From NCBI GenBank assembly GCA_038526915.1, contig JBCBGF010000014.1, forward strand, positions 1 to 64,000: a stretch of 64,000 bases of DNA. Reading direction: 5' to 3'. Made by a program: the position numbers and the translations under genes. Positions within the stretch are counted from its first letter, which is position 1. Each line of letters opens with the position of its first letter. The notes under the pieces are model-generated. The model saw only the letters and a list, made by a program, of their open reading frames with translations, was not told where the DNA came from and ran no database searches. Origin of the DNA: JBCBGF01 sp038526915 (GTDB lineage Bacteria > Pseudomonadota > Alphaproteobacteria > Rhodobacterales > Rhodobacteraceae). Below, in pieces: positions 25,437 to 32,971 of the stretch.

Positions 25437-25640
25437 GCGTCCGGAGTCAAACCGAAGGCGCCGGGCGAGCGGTTGTCCATTGTTGCGCCATTGGTCCGAG
25501 CGACAATGGACGACGCCGTCCCCACGGGCTGGCGCTTTTGCGGGTGTTGCGCGCCGGGGAGAAGGAAGATGTACTTTGCCTCCATAAAGCGCTCTGGCGA
25601 AGCGTCGCAGCGCCACCCCACGGGCCGTCACGCACCCGGC
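25437..25640 (+). repeat. ~165-bp structured repeat, copy C, with hairpin insertion
   Basis: 204 bp, longer because ~39 bases are inserted just inside the left arm. The insertion is itself a hairpin: GTCCATTGT (25475-25483) and ACAATGGAC (25503-25511). The right arm (25620-25640) contains the antiporter stop codon (25628-25630) and its last three to four codons. The arms match less well than in A, B and D. Core CTTTGCCTCCATAAAGCGC is conserved. Confidence 0.85.
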
Positions 25641-26803
25641 GCGTCCCCATCCTCCACCCTCCGCACCGCCCACAGCGTCGCCGGCGGCCCCACCAGCTCA
25701 AAGATCACCGTCGTCGCAATCGTCAGCGCCATGATCGTTGCCGCCCAGTCGGGAAACACCTCGCTCGCCACCAGCGCCATGCCCACCGCCACCCCGGCCT
25801 GCGGCATCAGCGCGGGCCCGTACCAGCCCCGCTCGCGCACCGGCGCCCCGGCCGCCATCGCCCCGGTCCAGCCGCCCACGACCCGGCCCAGCACACGCAG
25901 CACCACATAGCCCACACCGATCCACCCCGCCGCGATCAGCGCCGTCCAGTCGAGCGATGCCCCCGCCAGCACGAAGAACAGGATCAGGAAGGGCCATTCG
26001 ATATGCTCGATCTCGTGAAACGCGCGCCGGTGATGGCGCGCTGCGTTCACGATCACCGACCCCGCCGTCATCCCCGCGATCAGATAGGATAGCTCCAGCC
26101 AAAGCGCCGCCCCCGCCGTCAGAAACACCACCGCCAAGGCCTCGCTTTCCAGCGGCTCCCCCGCGCCGATCCGACCGGTCAGGTAGGCCGCCGGAAACCC
26201 GATCACCAGACCCAGCGCGATGGAGCCTGCCACCTCATAGCCCGCATGGGCCAGCATCCCCGTCCCGCCATTGCCCGTCATCTGCTGGACCACCACGATC
26301 ACCAGGGCAAAGACCAGCACGCCCCAGGCATCATCGATGGCCACCACACCGTTCAACGTGCGGGTAAACCCGGTCTCGCGCCCATACTGCCGCACCGCGT
26401 CCTGCACCGCCGCGGGATCGGTCGCCGTGGCAATCGCCCCCAGGATCAGCGCCAGCCCCAGCTCCAACCCAAGTGCGGCCAGGCCCAGCGTAACGCCCGC
26501 CAGCGTGACCACGACGATCAACACCGATATCGCCAGGATCGCCCGGCCATGGGCCAGCAGCGTGGATCGCGACAGGGTGCCGCCCAGCACAAAGGCCACC
26601 ATCGTCAAGGCGATGATCGAGATCACCTCGAACCACTCGGTCAGCGCTTCGGGGATCACGTCAAACCCCGAACTGCCCGCCAGAAGGCCACAGCCCAAAA
26701 GTAGCGTGACGCGCGGCAGCCGCGTGCGCCGCCCCACCAGATCGGCGACCAGCCCCGCGGCGAACAGGCCACCCAGGGCCAGAAGAAGGGGGGCGGTGTC
26801 CAT
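25628..26803 (-). CDS. Cation:proton antiporter (CPA family)
   Basis: 391 aa, 11-12 TM segments, monovalent cation/H+ antiporter fold. The ion-site motifs are ATATDPAAV and the paired acidic AIDDAWGVLVFALV. Other family blocks are EALAVVFLTAGAALWLELSYLIAGMTAGSVIVN and PFLILFFVLAGASLDW. No C-terminal TrkA domain. The last residues (APGA) and stop codon are encoded by the arm of repeat copy C, so the insertion redefined the C-terminus or the gene end was co-opted. Probably Na+ or K+ export for pH or salt balance. Confidence 0.88.
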   Translation of the reverse strand: MDTAPLLLALGGLFAAGLVADLVGRRTRLPRVTLLLGCGLLAGSSGFDVIPEALTEWFEVISIIALTMVAFVLGGTLSRSTLLAHGRAILAISVLIVVVTLAGVTLGLAALGLELGLALILGAIATATDPAAVQDAVRQYGRETGFTRTLNGVVAIDDAWGVLVFALVIVVVQQMTGNGGTGMLAHAGYEVAGSIALGLVIGFPAAYLTGRIGAGEPLESEALAVVFLTAGAALWLELSYLIAGMTAGSVIVNAARHHRRAFHEIEHIEWPFLILFFVLAGASLDWTALIAAGWIGVGYVVLRVLGRVVGGWTGAMAAGAPVRERGWYGPALMPQAGVAVGMALVASEVFPDWAATIMALTIATTVIFELVGPPATLWAVRRVEDGDAPGA

Positions 26804-26847
26804 GGTGAGCGGAGCCTAGCGCGGGCCTGCGTTCAAATCGACTGGAT

Positions 26848-27390
26848 TTAGCGCAGACCCACGCAATCCAGCGCCCACCACGGCTCGCGATAGACAAGGC
26901 TGCCGGTCATCTCCGGTGTGTATCCGCCCAGCCGCACCACCTGCAGCGCGGGTTCGGGGATGCGCAGGGACGGTCGGCGGATGCCCAGGGCTTCGGCCCC
27001 CTCAAACCCGCGCGGTCCGTAATAGGCGGGGTTACCCTCCAAGATCAGGATTGGCGCCGGGGTCTTGCGCGCCGCAGTGATGCTGTGGGCGATGAGCGCG
27101 GTGCCCACGCCCTGGCCTTGCGCCTCTGGAGCCACGCCCAAGGGGGCGAAGACCAGGATGTCGATCATCCGCTTTGGCGCGTCGAGCCAGCCGTGGGACA
27201 GCATCACATGGCCGACCACTTGGTCCCCGTGGCAGGCCACGAAGGACTGCGTGGGCAACGGCGCGTCGAGGGTGCGCAGCGCGTCGACGAGTTCGGGGAT
27301 CCGCTCCTCAGGCCCGAAGGCCGCGCGGTGGACCTGGGCTATGGCCGAGATGTCCGCTGGGGTCTCGGGGCGGATATGCAGCGCGGTCAC
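26848..27390 (-). CDS. GNAT-family N-acetyltransferase (YhbS-like)
   Basis: 180 aa from GTG 27390. The acetyl-CoA motif A is LGVAPEAQGQGVGTALIAHSI. GNPAYYGPRGFEGAEALGI is the YhbS-type C-terminal block. Acceptor unknown. It stands between the antiporter and a palindromic intergenic cluster. Confidence 0.85.
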   Translation of the reverse strand: MTALHIRPETPADISAIAQVHRAAFGPEERIPELVDALRTLDAPLPTQSFVACHGDQVVGHVMLSHGWLDAPKRMIDILVFAPLGVAPEAQGQGVGTALIAHSITAARKTPAPILILEGNPAYYGPRGFEGAEALGIRRPSLRIPEPALQVVRLGGYTPEMTGSLVYREPWWALDCVGLR

Positions 27391-27520
27391 ACCCCTCCCC
27401 CTCGGTCCCCCTCCCGCCGGGAGGGGTAGGCGGCAGGGCGCATGGGCAGCCCCGGACCTGATCCGGGGCCGGGGCGCAGTGGGGGAATAGGTCCCGGATC
27501 ATGTCCGGGACTGCGAAGAT
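27388..27520. repeat. GC-rich intergenic palindrome cluster (site 2)
   Basis: A CCCTCCCGCCGGGAGGG module, then GCCCCGGACCTGATCCGGGGC (27452-27472) and GTCCCGGATCATGTCCGGGAC (27491-27511). Same family as the cluster at 12798, with arm changes that keep complementarity. It lies between the 3' end of leuA and the GNAT gene start. Confidence 0.75.
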
Positions 27521-27570
27521 TGGACGACAGACGTCCCCTCTCCCGGCGGCAAACGGTTAGGGCGCGGGCG

Positions 27571-29142
27571 TCACCCCGCATCCTTATAACTCACCGCCTT
27601 CACATCGGCGTCCGGGTCCGACTTCTGCCGCCGCACGATCAGCCGGTTGAGCGCATTCACATAGGCCTTCGCCGACGCCACCACCGTATCGGTGTCCGCC
27701 GCCTCACCCGTCACGATCCGCCCGTCTTCCTCCATCCGAACGCTCACGGTGGCCTGCGCGTCGGTGCCTTCGGTCACCGCATGCACCTGATAAAGCTGCA
27801 AATGCGCCTGATGGGGGAAGAGCGCCTTGACCGCATTGAACACCGCATCCACCGGGCCATCCCCTTGCGCCGTGATCTGCTTATCCTCACCGTCAATCGA
27901 CAAGGTCAGATCCGCCGATTGCGGTGCTTCGGTCCCGCAGATCACCCGCAGGAACTTCACCTGAATCGTATCATGCACCTCGCCCGAGGCCTGATCCCGC
28001 ATTAGCGCAATCAGATCATCCTCGAACACTTCCTTCTTGCGATCGGCCAGCGCCTTGAACCGCACAAACACGTCATTCAGCTGATTGTCCGCCAGATCGT
28101 AGCCCAATTCCTTGAGTTTCGACCGCAGCGCCGCCCGCCCCGAATGCTTGCCCATCACGAGGTTGGTCTCTTTCAGCCCCACATCCTCGGGCCGCATGAT
28201 CTCAAAGTTTTCGGGGTTTTTCAGCATCCCGTCCTGATGGATGCCGCTCTCATGCGCGAAGGCATTCTTGCCGACGATGGCCTTGTTGAACTGCACCTGA
28301 AAGCCCGAAACCGTCGCCACCCGGCGCGAGATGTTCATGATCTTCGTGGTGTCGATCCCGGTGGTGTATGGCATGATGTCGTGACGGACCTTGAGCGCCA
28401 TCACCACCTCTTCCAGCGCGGTGTTGCCCGCGCGTTCGCCGAGGCCATTGATCGTACACTCGATCTGCCGCGCGCCGCCTTCGACGGCAGCCAAGGAGTT
28501 CGCCGTCGCCATGCCAAGATCATTGTGACAGTGCGTGGCGAAGATCACATCCTCCGCCCCCGGGACCTCCGCAATCAGCCGCCGGATCAGATCGGCGCTT
28601 TCCACAGGCGCGGTGTAGCCGACGGTATCGGGGATGTTGATCGTCGTGGCCCCGGCCTTGATCGCGATCTCGACCACGCGGGCGAGATAGTCCCACTCGG
28701 TCCGCGTCGCATCCATCGGCGACCACTGTACGTTGTCGCACAGGTTGCGCGCGTGGGTGACGGTCTCGTGGATCTTCTCCGCCATCTCGTCCTGGGTGAG
28801 GTTCGGGATCGCGCGGTGCAGGGGCGAGGTGCCGATGAAGGTATGGATACGCGGGCGGGCCGCGTGCTTCACCGCCTCCCAGCAGCGGTCGATATCCTTG
28901 AAGTTCGCCCGCGCAAGTCCGCAGATGACGGAGTTCTGCGAGCGTTTGGCGATCTCGCTCACGGCCTCGAAATCGCCGTCCGAGGCAATGGGAAAGCCCG
29001 CTTCGATGATATCGACGCCCATCTCGTCAAGCAGGCCAGCAATCTCCAGCTTCTCGTCATGGGTCATGGTCGCGCCGGGGCTTTGTTCGCCGTCGCGCAG
29101 GGTGGTGTCAAAGATCACCACGCGGTTTTTGTCGGTTGTCAT
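27571..29142 (-). CDS. leuA: 2-isopropylmalate synthase
   Basis: Condenses 2-oxoisovalerate with acetyl-CoA, the first committed step of leucine synthesis. 523 aa. HMGL-type catalytic start VVIFDTTLRDGEQSPGATM, metal-binding FATHCHNDLGMATANSLAAV, GERAGNTALEEVVMAL, and AFAHESGIHQDGMLKN. The C-terminal ~120 residues form the leucine-feedback LeuA dimer domain. SD AAGGA lies before the ATG. A leucine-rich leader peptide and pairing elements upstream (29159-29296) indicate attenuation by leucyl-tRNA supply. Confidence 0.97.
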   Translation of the reverse strand: MTTDKNRVVIFDTTLRDGEQSPGATMTHDEKLEIAGLLDEMGVDIIEAGFPIASDGDFEAVSEIAKRSQNSVICGLARANFKDIDRCWEAVKHAARPRIHTFIGTSPLHRAIPNLTQDEMAEKIHETVTHARNLCDNVQWSPMDATRTEWDYLARVVEIAIKAGATTINIPDTVGYTAPVESADLIRRLIAEVPGAEDVIFATHCHNDLGMATANSLAAVEGGARQIECTINGLGERAGNTALEEVVMALKVRHDIMPYTTGIDTTKIMNISRRVATVSGFQVQFNKAIVGKNAFAHESGIHQDGMLKNPENFEIMRPEDVGLKETNLVMGKHSGRAALRSKLKELGYDLADNQLNDVFVRFKALADRKKEVFEDDLIALMRDQASGEVHDTIQVKFLRVICGTEAPQSADLTLSIDGEDKQITAQGDGPVDAVFNAVKALFPHQAHLQLYQVHAVTEGTDAQATVSVRMEEDGRIVTGEAADTDTVVASAKAYVNALNRLIVRRQKSDPDADVKAVSYKDAG

Positions 29143-29158
29143 GGGTGTGTTCCTTGGT

Positions 29159-29231
29159 CCTTAGCGTTTGATCCGGCGCTGATCCTCCCCTGAGCGGTCG
29201 CGCCGAAAGGCACGCTCAGAGGCGGCTAAGG
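29159..29231 (-). promoter_or_regulatory. leuA leader pairing elements (attenuator candidate)
   Basis: On the minus-strand RNA, CCTTAGC inside the leader's Leu-Ser codons (29225-29231) can pair perfectly with GCTAAGG (29159-29165), just upstream of the leuA ribosome-binding site. This encloses a 7-bp hairpin CTGAGCG/CGCTCAG (29190-29196 with 29213-29219) that begins at the leader stop. A ribosome stalled on the Leu codons would break the outer pairing. There is no U-run, so translational control or Rho-dependent attenuation fits better than an intrinsic terminator. Confidence 0.5.
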
Positions 29232-29296
29232 AGAAGAAGCGACGACAGGAGGGCGCCCAGGGGGGCGGCGCTCGGGATATGTGTCGTCGGTTTCAT
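29216..29296 (-). CDS. leuL: Leucine-rich leader peptide of leuA
   Basis: Short ORF of 26 codons (or 30 from the earlier ATG at 29308), ending in ALLSSLLLLSRL-stop: seven of its last twelve residues are leucine, including four consecutive Leu codons. It lies 73 bases upstream of leuA on the same strand. This is the classic arrangement of an amino-acid-biosynthesis leader peptide. The Shine-Dalgarno is weak for both possible starts. The gene symbol follows convention by analogy. Confidence 0.7.
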   Translation of the reverse strand: MKPTTHIPSAAPLGALLSSLLLLSRL

Positions 29297-29365
29297 GGGG
29301 CGAAGCATGGCAAATGTTGGCGGGGAAGGGAAGGGGGTTTGTTTGGGGCGCGGGTCTCGCCCGCC

Positions 29366-29438
29366 GCAGTCCCGGACTTGATCCGGGACCTCGTAGCTAC
29401 TGTGCGGGCCGAGGCCCCGGATCAAGTCCGGGGCTGCG
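29366..29438. repeat. GC-rich intergenic palindrome pair (site 3)
   Basis: GTCCCGGACTTGATCCGGGAC followed by GCCCCGGATCAAGTCCGGGGC and TGCGG, the two-palindrome unit seen at the other sites. It lies between the leuA leader and repeat copy D, leaving under 60 bases for a leuA promoter unless transcription comes from further upstream. Confidence 0.75.
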
Positions 29439-29474
29439 GTTACCTTGCCAGTGAGCTTTGCGGGTCTCGCCCAA

Positions 29475-29639
29475 CCGCCCGGAATCAAGCCGAAGGCGCC
29501 GGGCGAGCGCCTGCCCGTCACAGCGGGCCGGCGCTGTGGCTCGCGGCATTCGCAGGCGTAAGCGAAGACGAACTTTGCTGCCATAAAGCGCCTTAGCGAT
29601 CTGTCGCAGCGCCACCCCAAGGGCAGGCGCTCGCCCGGC
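29475..29639 (+). repeat. ~165-bp structured repeat, copy D
   Basis: 165 bp, the same length as copy B. Arms 29498-29516 and 29621-29639 are perfectly complementary over 19 nt. The copy-specific arm sequence is GCGCCTGCCC against GGGCAGGCGC, unlike copies A and B but still paired. Flank CCGCCCGGAATCAAGCCGAAG, inner hairpin GCCCG/CGGGC, and core CTTTGCTGCCATAAAGCGC are conserved. Confidence 0.88.
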
Positions 29640-29640
29640 T

Positions 29641-29674
29641 TGCGCCTCCCCACGGGCACGCGCTGCCCGGCTCA
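29641..29674 (+). repeat. Partial tandem right end of copy D
   Basis: The sequence CCCCACGGGCACGCGCTGCCCGGCTCA resembles the last ~30 bases of copies B and D and follows directly after copy D. The right end therefore appears duplicated in tandem. It contains the stop codon (29672-29674) of the beta-propeller gene. Confidence 0.6.
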
Positions 29675-30427
29675 GAACATCACACAATCCGCGCCCGCCA
29701 CTTCGGCCTCCGGATCAATCCCACCCGTCGGCACATAATCAAACGCCGCAATCCGCGCGCCCCCGTCAAACGCCACAAACAACGTGTTCGTAGATGGCCG
29801 CAACGCAATCCCCTCCGGATCGCGCCCATATTGCAGAAGCGAGGTGACGCTCAAAAGCTCCCCCTCGGGGGAAAACTCAAACAGGCTGTTCGTCCCCTCC
29901 CAGTCATCCGTCACCAGGATGTGCCCGTTGCGGGGATCCACCTCCAACCCCTGCGGCTCATGCATGATCGGGTCCACCGCATAGCCATCGATCCGTTTCT
30001 CAACCGTGCCGTCGGGCCTCAGCCACAACAGATGCCCCGGCTCATCCTCCACCGCCAGGATCTGCCCATCCGCGGTGATCGCCAGCCCTTCGGTATCCAC
30101 CGACCGCCCCATCCGGAACGGCGCCCCCAGTACCTCGCCATCCCGCGTTAGCCGCTGAAACCCGCCAAAGCCATCGGCCACGATCAGGTTCGTCCCCTCC
30201 CGTGTGATCGCCTTGATCCGCGGCAGATCGCTGGTGACCCGGCGCAGCTCCAGCCCATCGAGCGTATAGAGCACCGCCTCCGGCCCCTCATTCGCGATCC
30301 AGAGGCCGCAGAAATCCGGATCGAACTCCAGGCTGGCGGGCCGGCTCAGCTCATAGAAATCGCGCAGCTCCAATTCCAGCGCCGGGGCAGGGGTGGCCAA
30401 AAGGGCGAAGGCGAGGGCAAGGCGCAT
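29672..30427 (-). CDS. Exported beta-propeller (SdiA-regulated/NHL-like) protein
   Basis: 251 aa with a Sec signal peptide (MRLALAFALLATPAPALE). About six WD/NHL-like strands recur: GLWIANEGPEAVLYTLDG, NLIVADGFGGFQRL, EGLAITADGQILAVEDEPG, QGLEVDPRNGHILVTDDWEG, EGIALRPSTNTLFVAFDGG. This matches the six-bladed propeller of SdiA-regulated or phytase-esterase-like proteins. Probably periplasmic, ligand unknown. Its 3' end lies in the repeat block (copy D). Confidence 0.7.
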   Translation of the reverse strand: MRLALAFALLATPAPALELELRDFYELSRPASLEFDPDFCGLWIANEGPEAVLYTLDGLELRRVTSDLPRIKAITREGTNLIVADGFGGFQRLTRDGEVLGAPFRMGRSVDTEGLAITADGQILAVEDEPGHLLWLRPDGTVEKRIDGYAVDPIMHEPQGLEVDPRNGHILVTDDWEGTNSLFEFSPEGELLSVTSLLQYGRDPEGIALRPSTNTLFVAFDGGARIAAFDYVPTGGIDPEAEVAGADCVMF

Positions 30428-30498
30428 GGTGATGTCTCCTCGGGCTGGGCATCACACGAACTGGCCCTATCTCGCCGGAGGTCAACGAAGGGTGAGGC

Positions 30499-31164
30499 AT
30501 GGAACGGGCATTGGTGATCGGCGCGTCGGGCGGGATCGGCGCGGCGGTGGGGGTGGAATTGCAGGCGCGCGGCGTGGCGGTCACGGGGCTGTCGCGGTCT
30601 GGCGACGGGCTGGATGTGACCGACGAGGCGAGTGTGGCGGCGCATCTAAGCGGGCTGCAGGGGCCGTTCGATCTGGTCTTTGTGGCCACGGGCGCCCTCG
30701 TGATCAATGGGGCCGAGCCCGAGAAGGCGGTGAAGCAGGTCACCGCAAAAGCCCTTGCCGATCAATACCTTCTGAACGCCATCGGCCCGATGATGGTGCT
30801 GAAACACGCGCTGCCCCTAATCCCCCGCGACCGGCGCGCGGTCTTTGCGGTGCTGTCTGCGCGGGTCGGCTCCATCGGTGACAACGGCTTGGGCGGCTGG
30901 CACAGCTACCGCGCGGCCAAGGCGGGGTTGAACCAACTCATCCACGGCGCGGCGATTGAGATGAAGCGCTCCCACAAACAAGCCATCGCCGTCTGCCTGC
31001 ACCCCGGCACCGTGGCCACGGATTTCACCGCGAAATACGCGGCCGCCCACAAGACCGTACCCGCGTCTGAGGCGGCGGCGAACCTGATCGGTGTGGTGGC
31101 GGGGCTGACGACCGAGAGTTCCGGTGGCTTCTACGACTACGCAGGCCGGGAGATCCCGTGGTGA
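30499..31164 (+). CDS. Short-chain dehydrogenase/reductase (C-factor-like)
   Basis: 221 aa SDR. The cofactor motif is ALVIGASGGIGAAVGVEL, and the catalytic region is SARVGSIGDNGLGGWHSYRAAKAGL with YRAAK (YxxxK) and the upstream Ser. C-terminal HPGTVATDFTAKY is typical of C-factor/CsgA-like SDRs. The stop overlaps the GTG start of the photolyase-like gene. In many alphaproteobacteria this SDR accompanies phr/cry genes. Substrate unknown. Confidence 0.88.
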   Translation: MERALVIGASGGIGAAVGVELQARGVAVTGLSRSGDGLDVTDEASVAAHLSGLQGPFDLVFVATGALVINGAEPEKAVKQVTAKALADQYLLNAIGPMMVLKHALPLIPRDRRAVFAVLSARVGSIGDNGLGGWHSYRAAKAGLNQLIHGAAIEMKRSHKQAIAVCLHPGTVATDFTAKYAAAHKTVPASEAAANLIGVVAGLTTESSGGFYDYAGREIPW

Positions 31165-32687
31165 GCCGTCTGATCCTTGTCCTCGGCGACCAACTCACCC
31201 CCACCGTTGCCGCATTGCGGGAAGGCGACCGCGAGACCGACACGGTGGTCATGGCCGAAGTCCGCGCCGAGGCATCCTATGTCGGCCACCACCCCCAGAA
31301 GATCGCCCTGATCTTCGCCGCCATGCGCCACTTCGCCGAAGAGCTGCGCGACGACGGGTGGACCGTCGCCTACACCCGCTATGACGACGCTGAGAACGCG
31401 GGTTCGATCCCAGGCGAGTTGCTCCGCCGGGCCGAGGAAACCAGCGCGAAACAGGTGATCGCCACCGGCCCAGGCGAATGGCGTCTCATCGAAGCGCTGG
31501 AGGGCACGCCCCTCGACATGGCCTTCCTCGAAGACGACCGCTTCATCGCCAGTCATGCCGAGTTCGACGCCTGGGCCGAGGGTCGCAAGGAACTGCGGAT
31601 GGAGTACTTCTACCGCGAGATGCGGCGGAAGACCGGGCTGTTGATGGACGGCGACAAGCCCGAGGGCGGGAAGTGGAACTTTGACCACGATAATCGGAAA
31701 CCGGCCAAGGCCGACCTGTTTCGGACCCCGCGCTTGGAAACCAAGCCAAGCGACATCACTGCCGAAGTCCTCGATCTGGTGGAAAAGGAATTCCCCTCAA
31801 ACTTCGGCGCGCTTCATCCCTTCGTCTGGGCCACAACCCGCGCAGGGGCCGAAGCCGCGCTCGACCATTTCATCGCCCATGCCCTTCCCAGCTTCGGCGA
31901 CTATCAGGACGCGATGCTGGAGGACGACCCGTTCCTCTACCACGCCATGATTTCGGCCTATCTCAACATCGGCCTGCTTGATCCCCTCGACATCTGCCAA
32001 CGCGTCGAAGCCGCCTACAAACAAGGTGACTGCCCCATCAACGCCGCCGAAGGCTTCATCCGCCAGATCATCGGCTGGCGCGAGTTCATCCGGGGCGTCT
32101 ATTTCCGCGAAGGCCCCGACTACCCCCGCCGCAACGCGCTGAACCACCAGCGGGGGCTGCCCGATTTCTACTGGGGCGGCGAGACGAAGATGAACTGCAT
32201 CGCCCACGCCGTGGGCCAGACCCGCGACCACGCCTATGCCCACCACATCCAGCGGCTGATGGTGACGGGCAACTTTGCGCTGCTTGCCGGGATCAACCCC
32301 AACGCGGTGCATGAGTGGTATCTGAGCGTCTACATCGACGCGTTTGAGTGGGTCGAAAGCCCCAATACCGTCGGGATGAGCCAGTTTGCCGATGGCGGCG
32401 TGGTAGGGTCGAAACCCTATGTGTCGTCAGGGGCGTATATCGACCGGATGTCGGACTATTGCAAAGGCTGCCATTACAGCGTGAAGGAGAAGACGGGCGC
32501 GGGGGCGTGCCCGTTCAACCTGCTCTACTGGCAGTTCCTGATCCGCCATCGCGAGCGGTTTTCGGGGAACCCGCGGATGGGGCAGATGTACCGGACCTGG
32601 GACCGGATGGATGAGACGCGCCGTGAGACAGTGCTGGCGGAGGCGGAAGAGGTGCTGGCGAAGCTGGATAAAGGGGAGGTGGTGTAG
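31161..32687 (+). CDS. FeS bacterial cryptochrome/photolyase (CryB/PhrB-type)
   Basis: 508 aa from GTG 31161 (GTGA overlap with the SDR stop; GTG 31158 also possible). DPRP family: residues ~1-130 form the antenna-binding alpha/beta domain (SRLILVLGDQLTP, EVRAEASYVGHHPQKIALIF). The FAD-binding helical domain contains CPINAAEGFIRQIIGWREFIRG and NFALLAGINPNAVHEWYLSVYIDAFEWVE. The [4Fe-4S] cysteines of this group are visible: MNCIAHAVG, DYCKGCHYS, GACPFNLLYW. Relatives are the (6-4) photolyase PhrB and the Rhodobacter CryB photoreceptor. Repair versus signalling cannot be decided from sequence. Confidence 0.93.
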   Translation: MSRLILVLGDQLTPTVAALREGDRETDTVVMAEVRAEASYVGHHPQKIALIFAAMRHFAEELRDDGWTVAYTRYDDAENAGSIPGELLRRAEETSAKQVIATGPGEWRLIEALEGTPLDMAFLEDDRFIASHAEFDAWAEGRKELRMEYFYREMRRKTGLLMDGDKPEGGKWNFDHDNRKPAKADLFRTPRLETKPSDITAEVLDLVEKEFPSNFGALHPFVWATTRAGAEAALDHFIAHALPSFGDYQDAMLEDDPFLYHAMISAYLNIGLLDPLDICQRVEAAYKQGDCPINAAEGFIRQIIGWREFIRGVYFREGPDYPRRNALNHQRGLPDFYWGGETKMNCIAHAVGQTRDHAYAHHIQRLMVTGNFALLAGINPNAVHEWYLSVYIDAFEWVESPNTVGMSQFADGGVVGSKPYVSSGAYIDRMSDYCKGCHYSVKEKTGAGACPFNLLYWQFLIRHRERFSGNPRMGQMYRTWDRMDETRRETVLAEAEEVLAKLDKGEVV

Positions 32688-32971
32688 GCGGCACCGCCCC
32701 GGCCCTCTGATGGCGAAGAGGTCCCGGGTCAAGCCCGGGACGGCGCAGGGAAGCGCAACAGGTCCCCTCTCCCGGCGGGAGAGGGTTAGGGAGAGGGGGG
32801 CCAACGCTTACCTCCCCCTTGGTCCCCCTCCTGTCAGGAGGGGGAGGCGACAGGACGCGACAGAAGCTCCCTAAGCATCAACGCCCCGGCCCCGAGCCGG
32901 GGCCTCCTGCGACGACGAGGCCCCGGATCAAGCCCGAGACAGCGCGCTAGGCCGCAAAACACCCCCGCCGC
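32688..32971. repeat. GC-rich intergenic palindrome cluster (site 4)
   Basis: The 284-base gap between two genes holds at least four palindromes: GTCCCGGGTCAAGCCCGGGAC (32721-32741), CCTCTCCCGGCGGGAGAGG (32764-32782), CCCCCTCCTGTCAGGAGGGGG (32825-32845), and GCCCCGGCCCCGAGCCGGGGC (32888-32908), plus a degraded GGCCCCGGATCAAGCCC. No gene is present. Confidence 0.7.

Noticed and set aside
25319..25621. Minus-strand ORF across repeat copy C and its spacer
   Set aside because: It starts within the repeat core and matches no family; parsimoniously a chance open frame.
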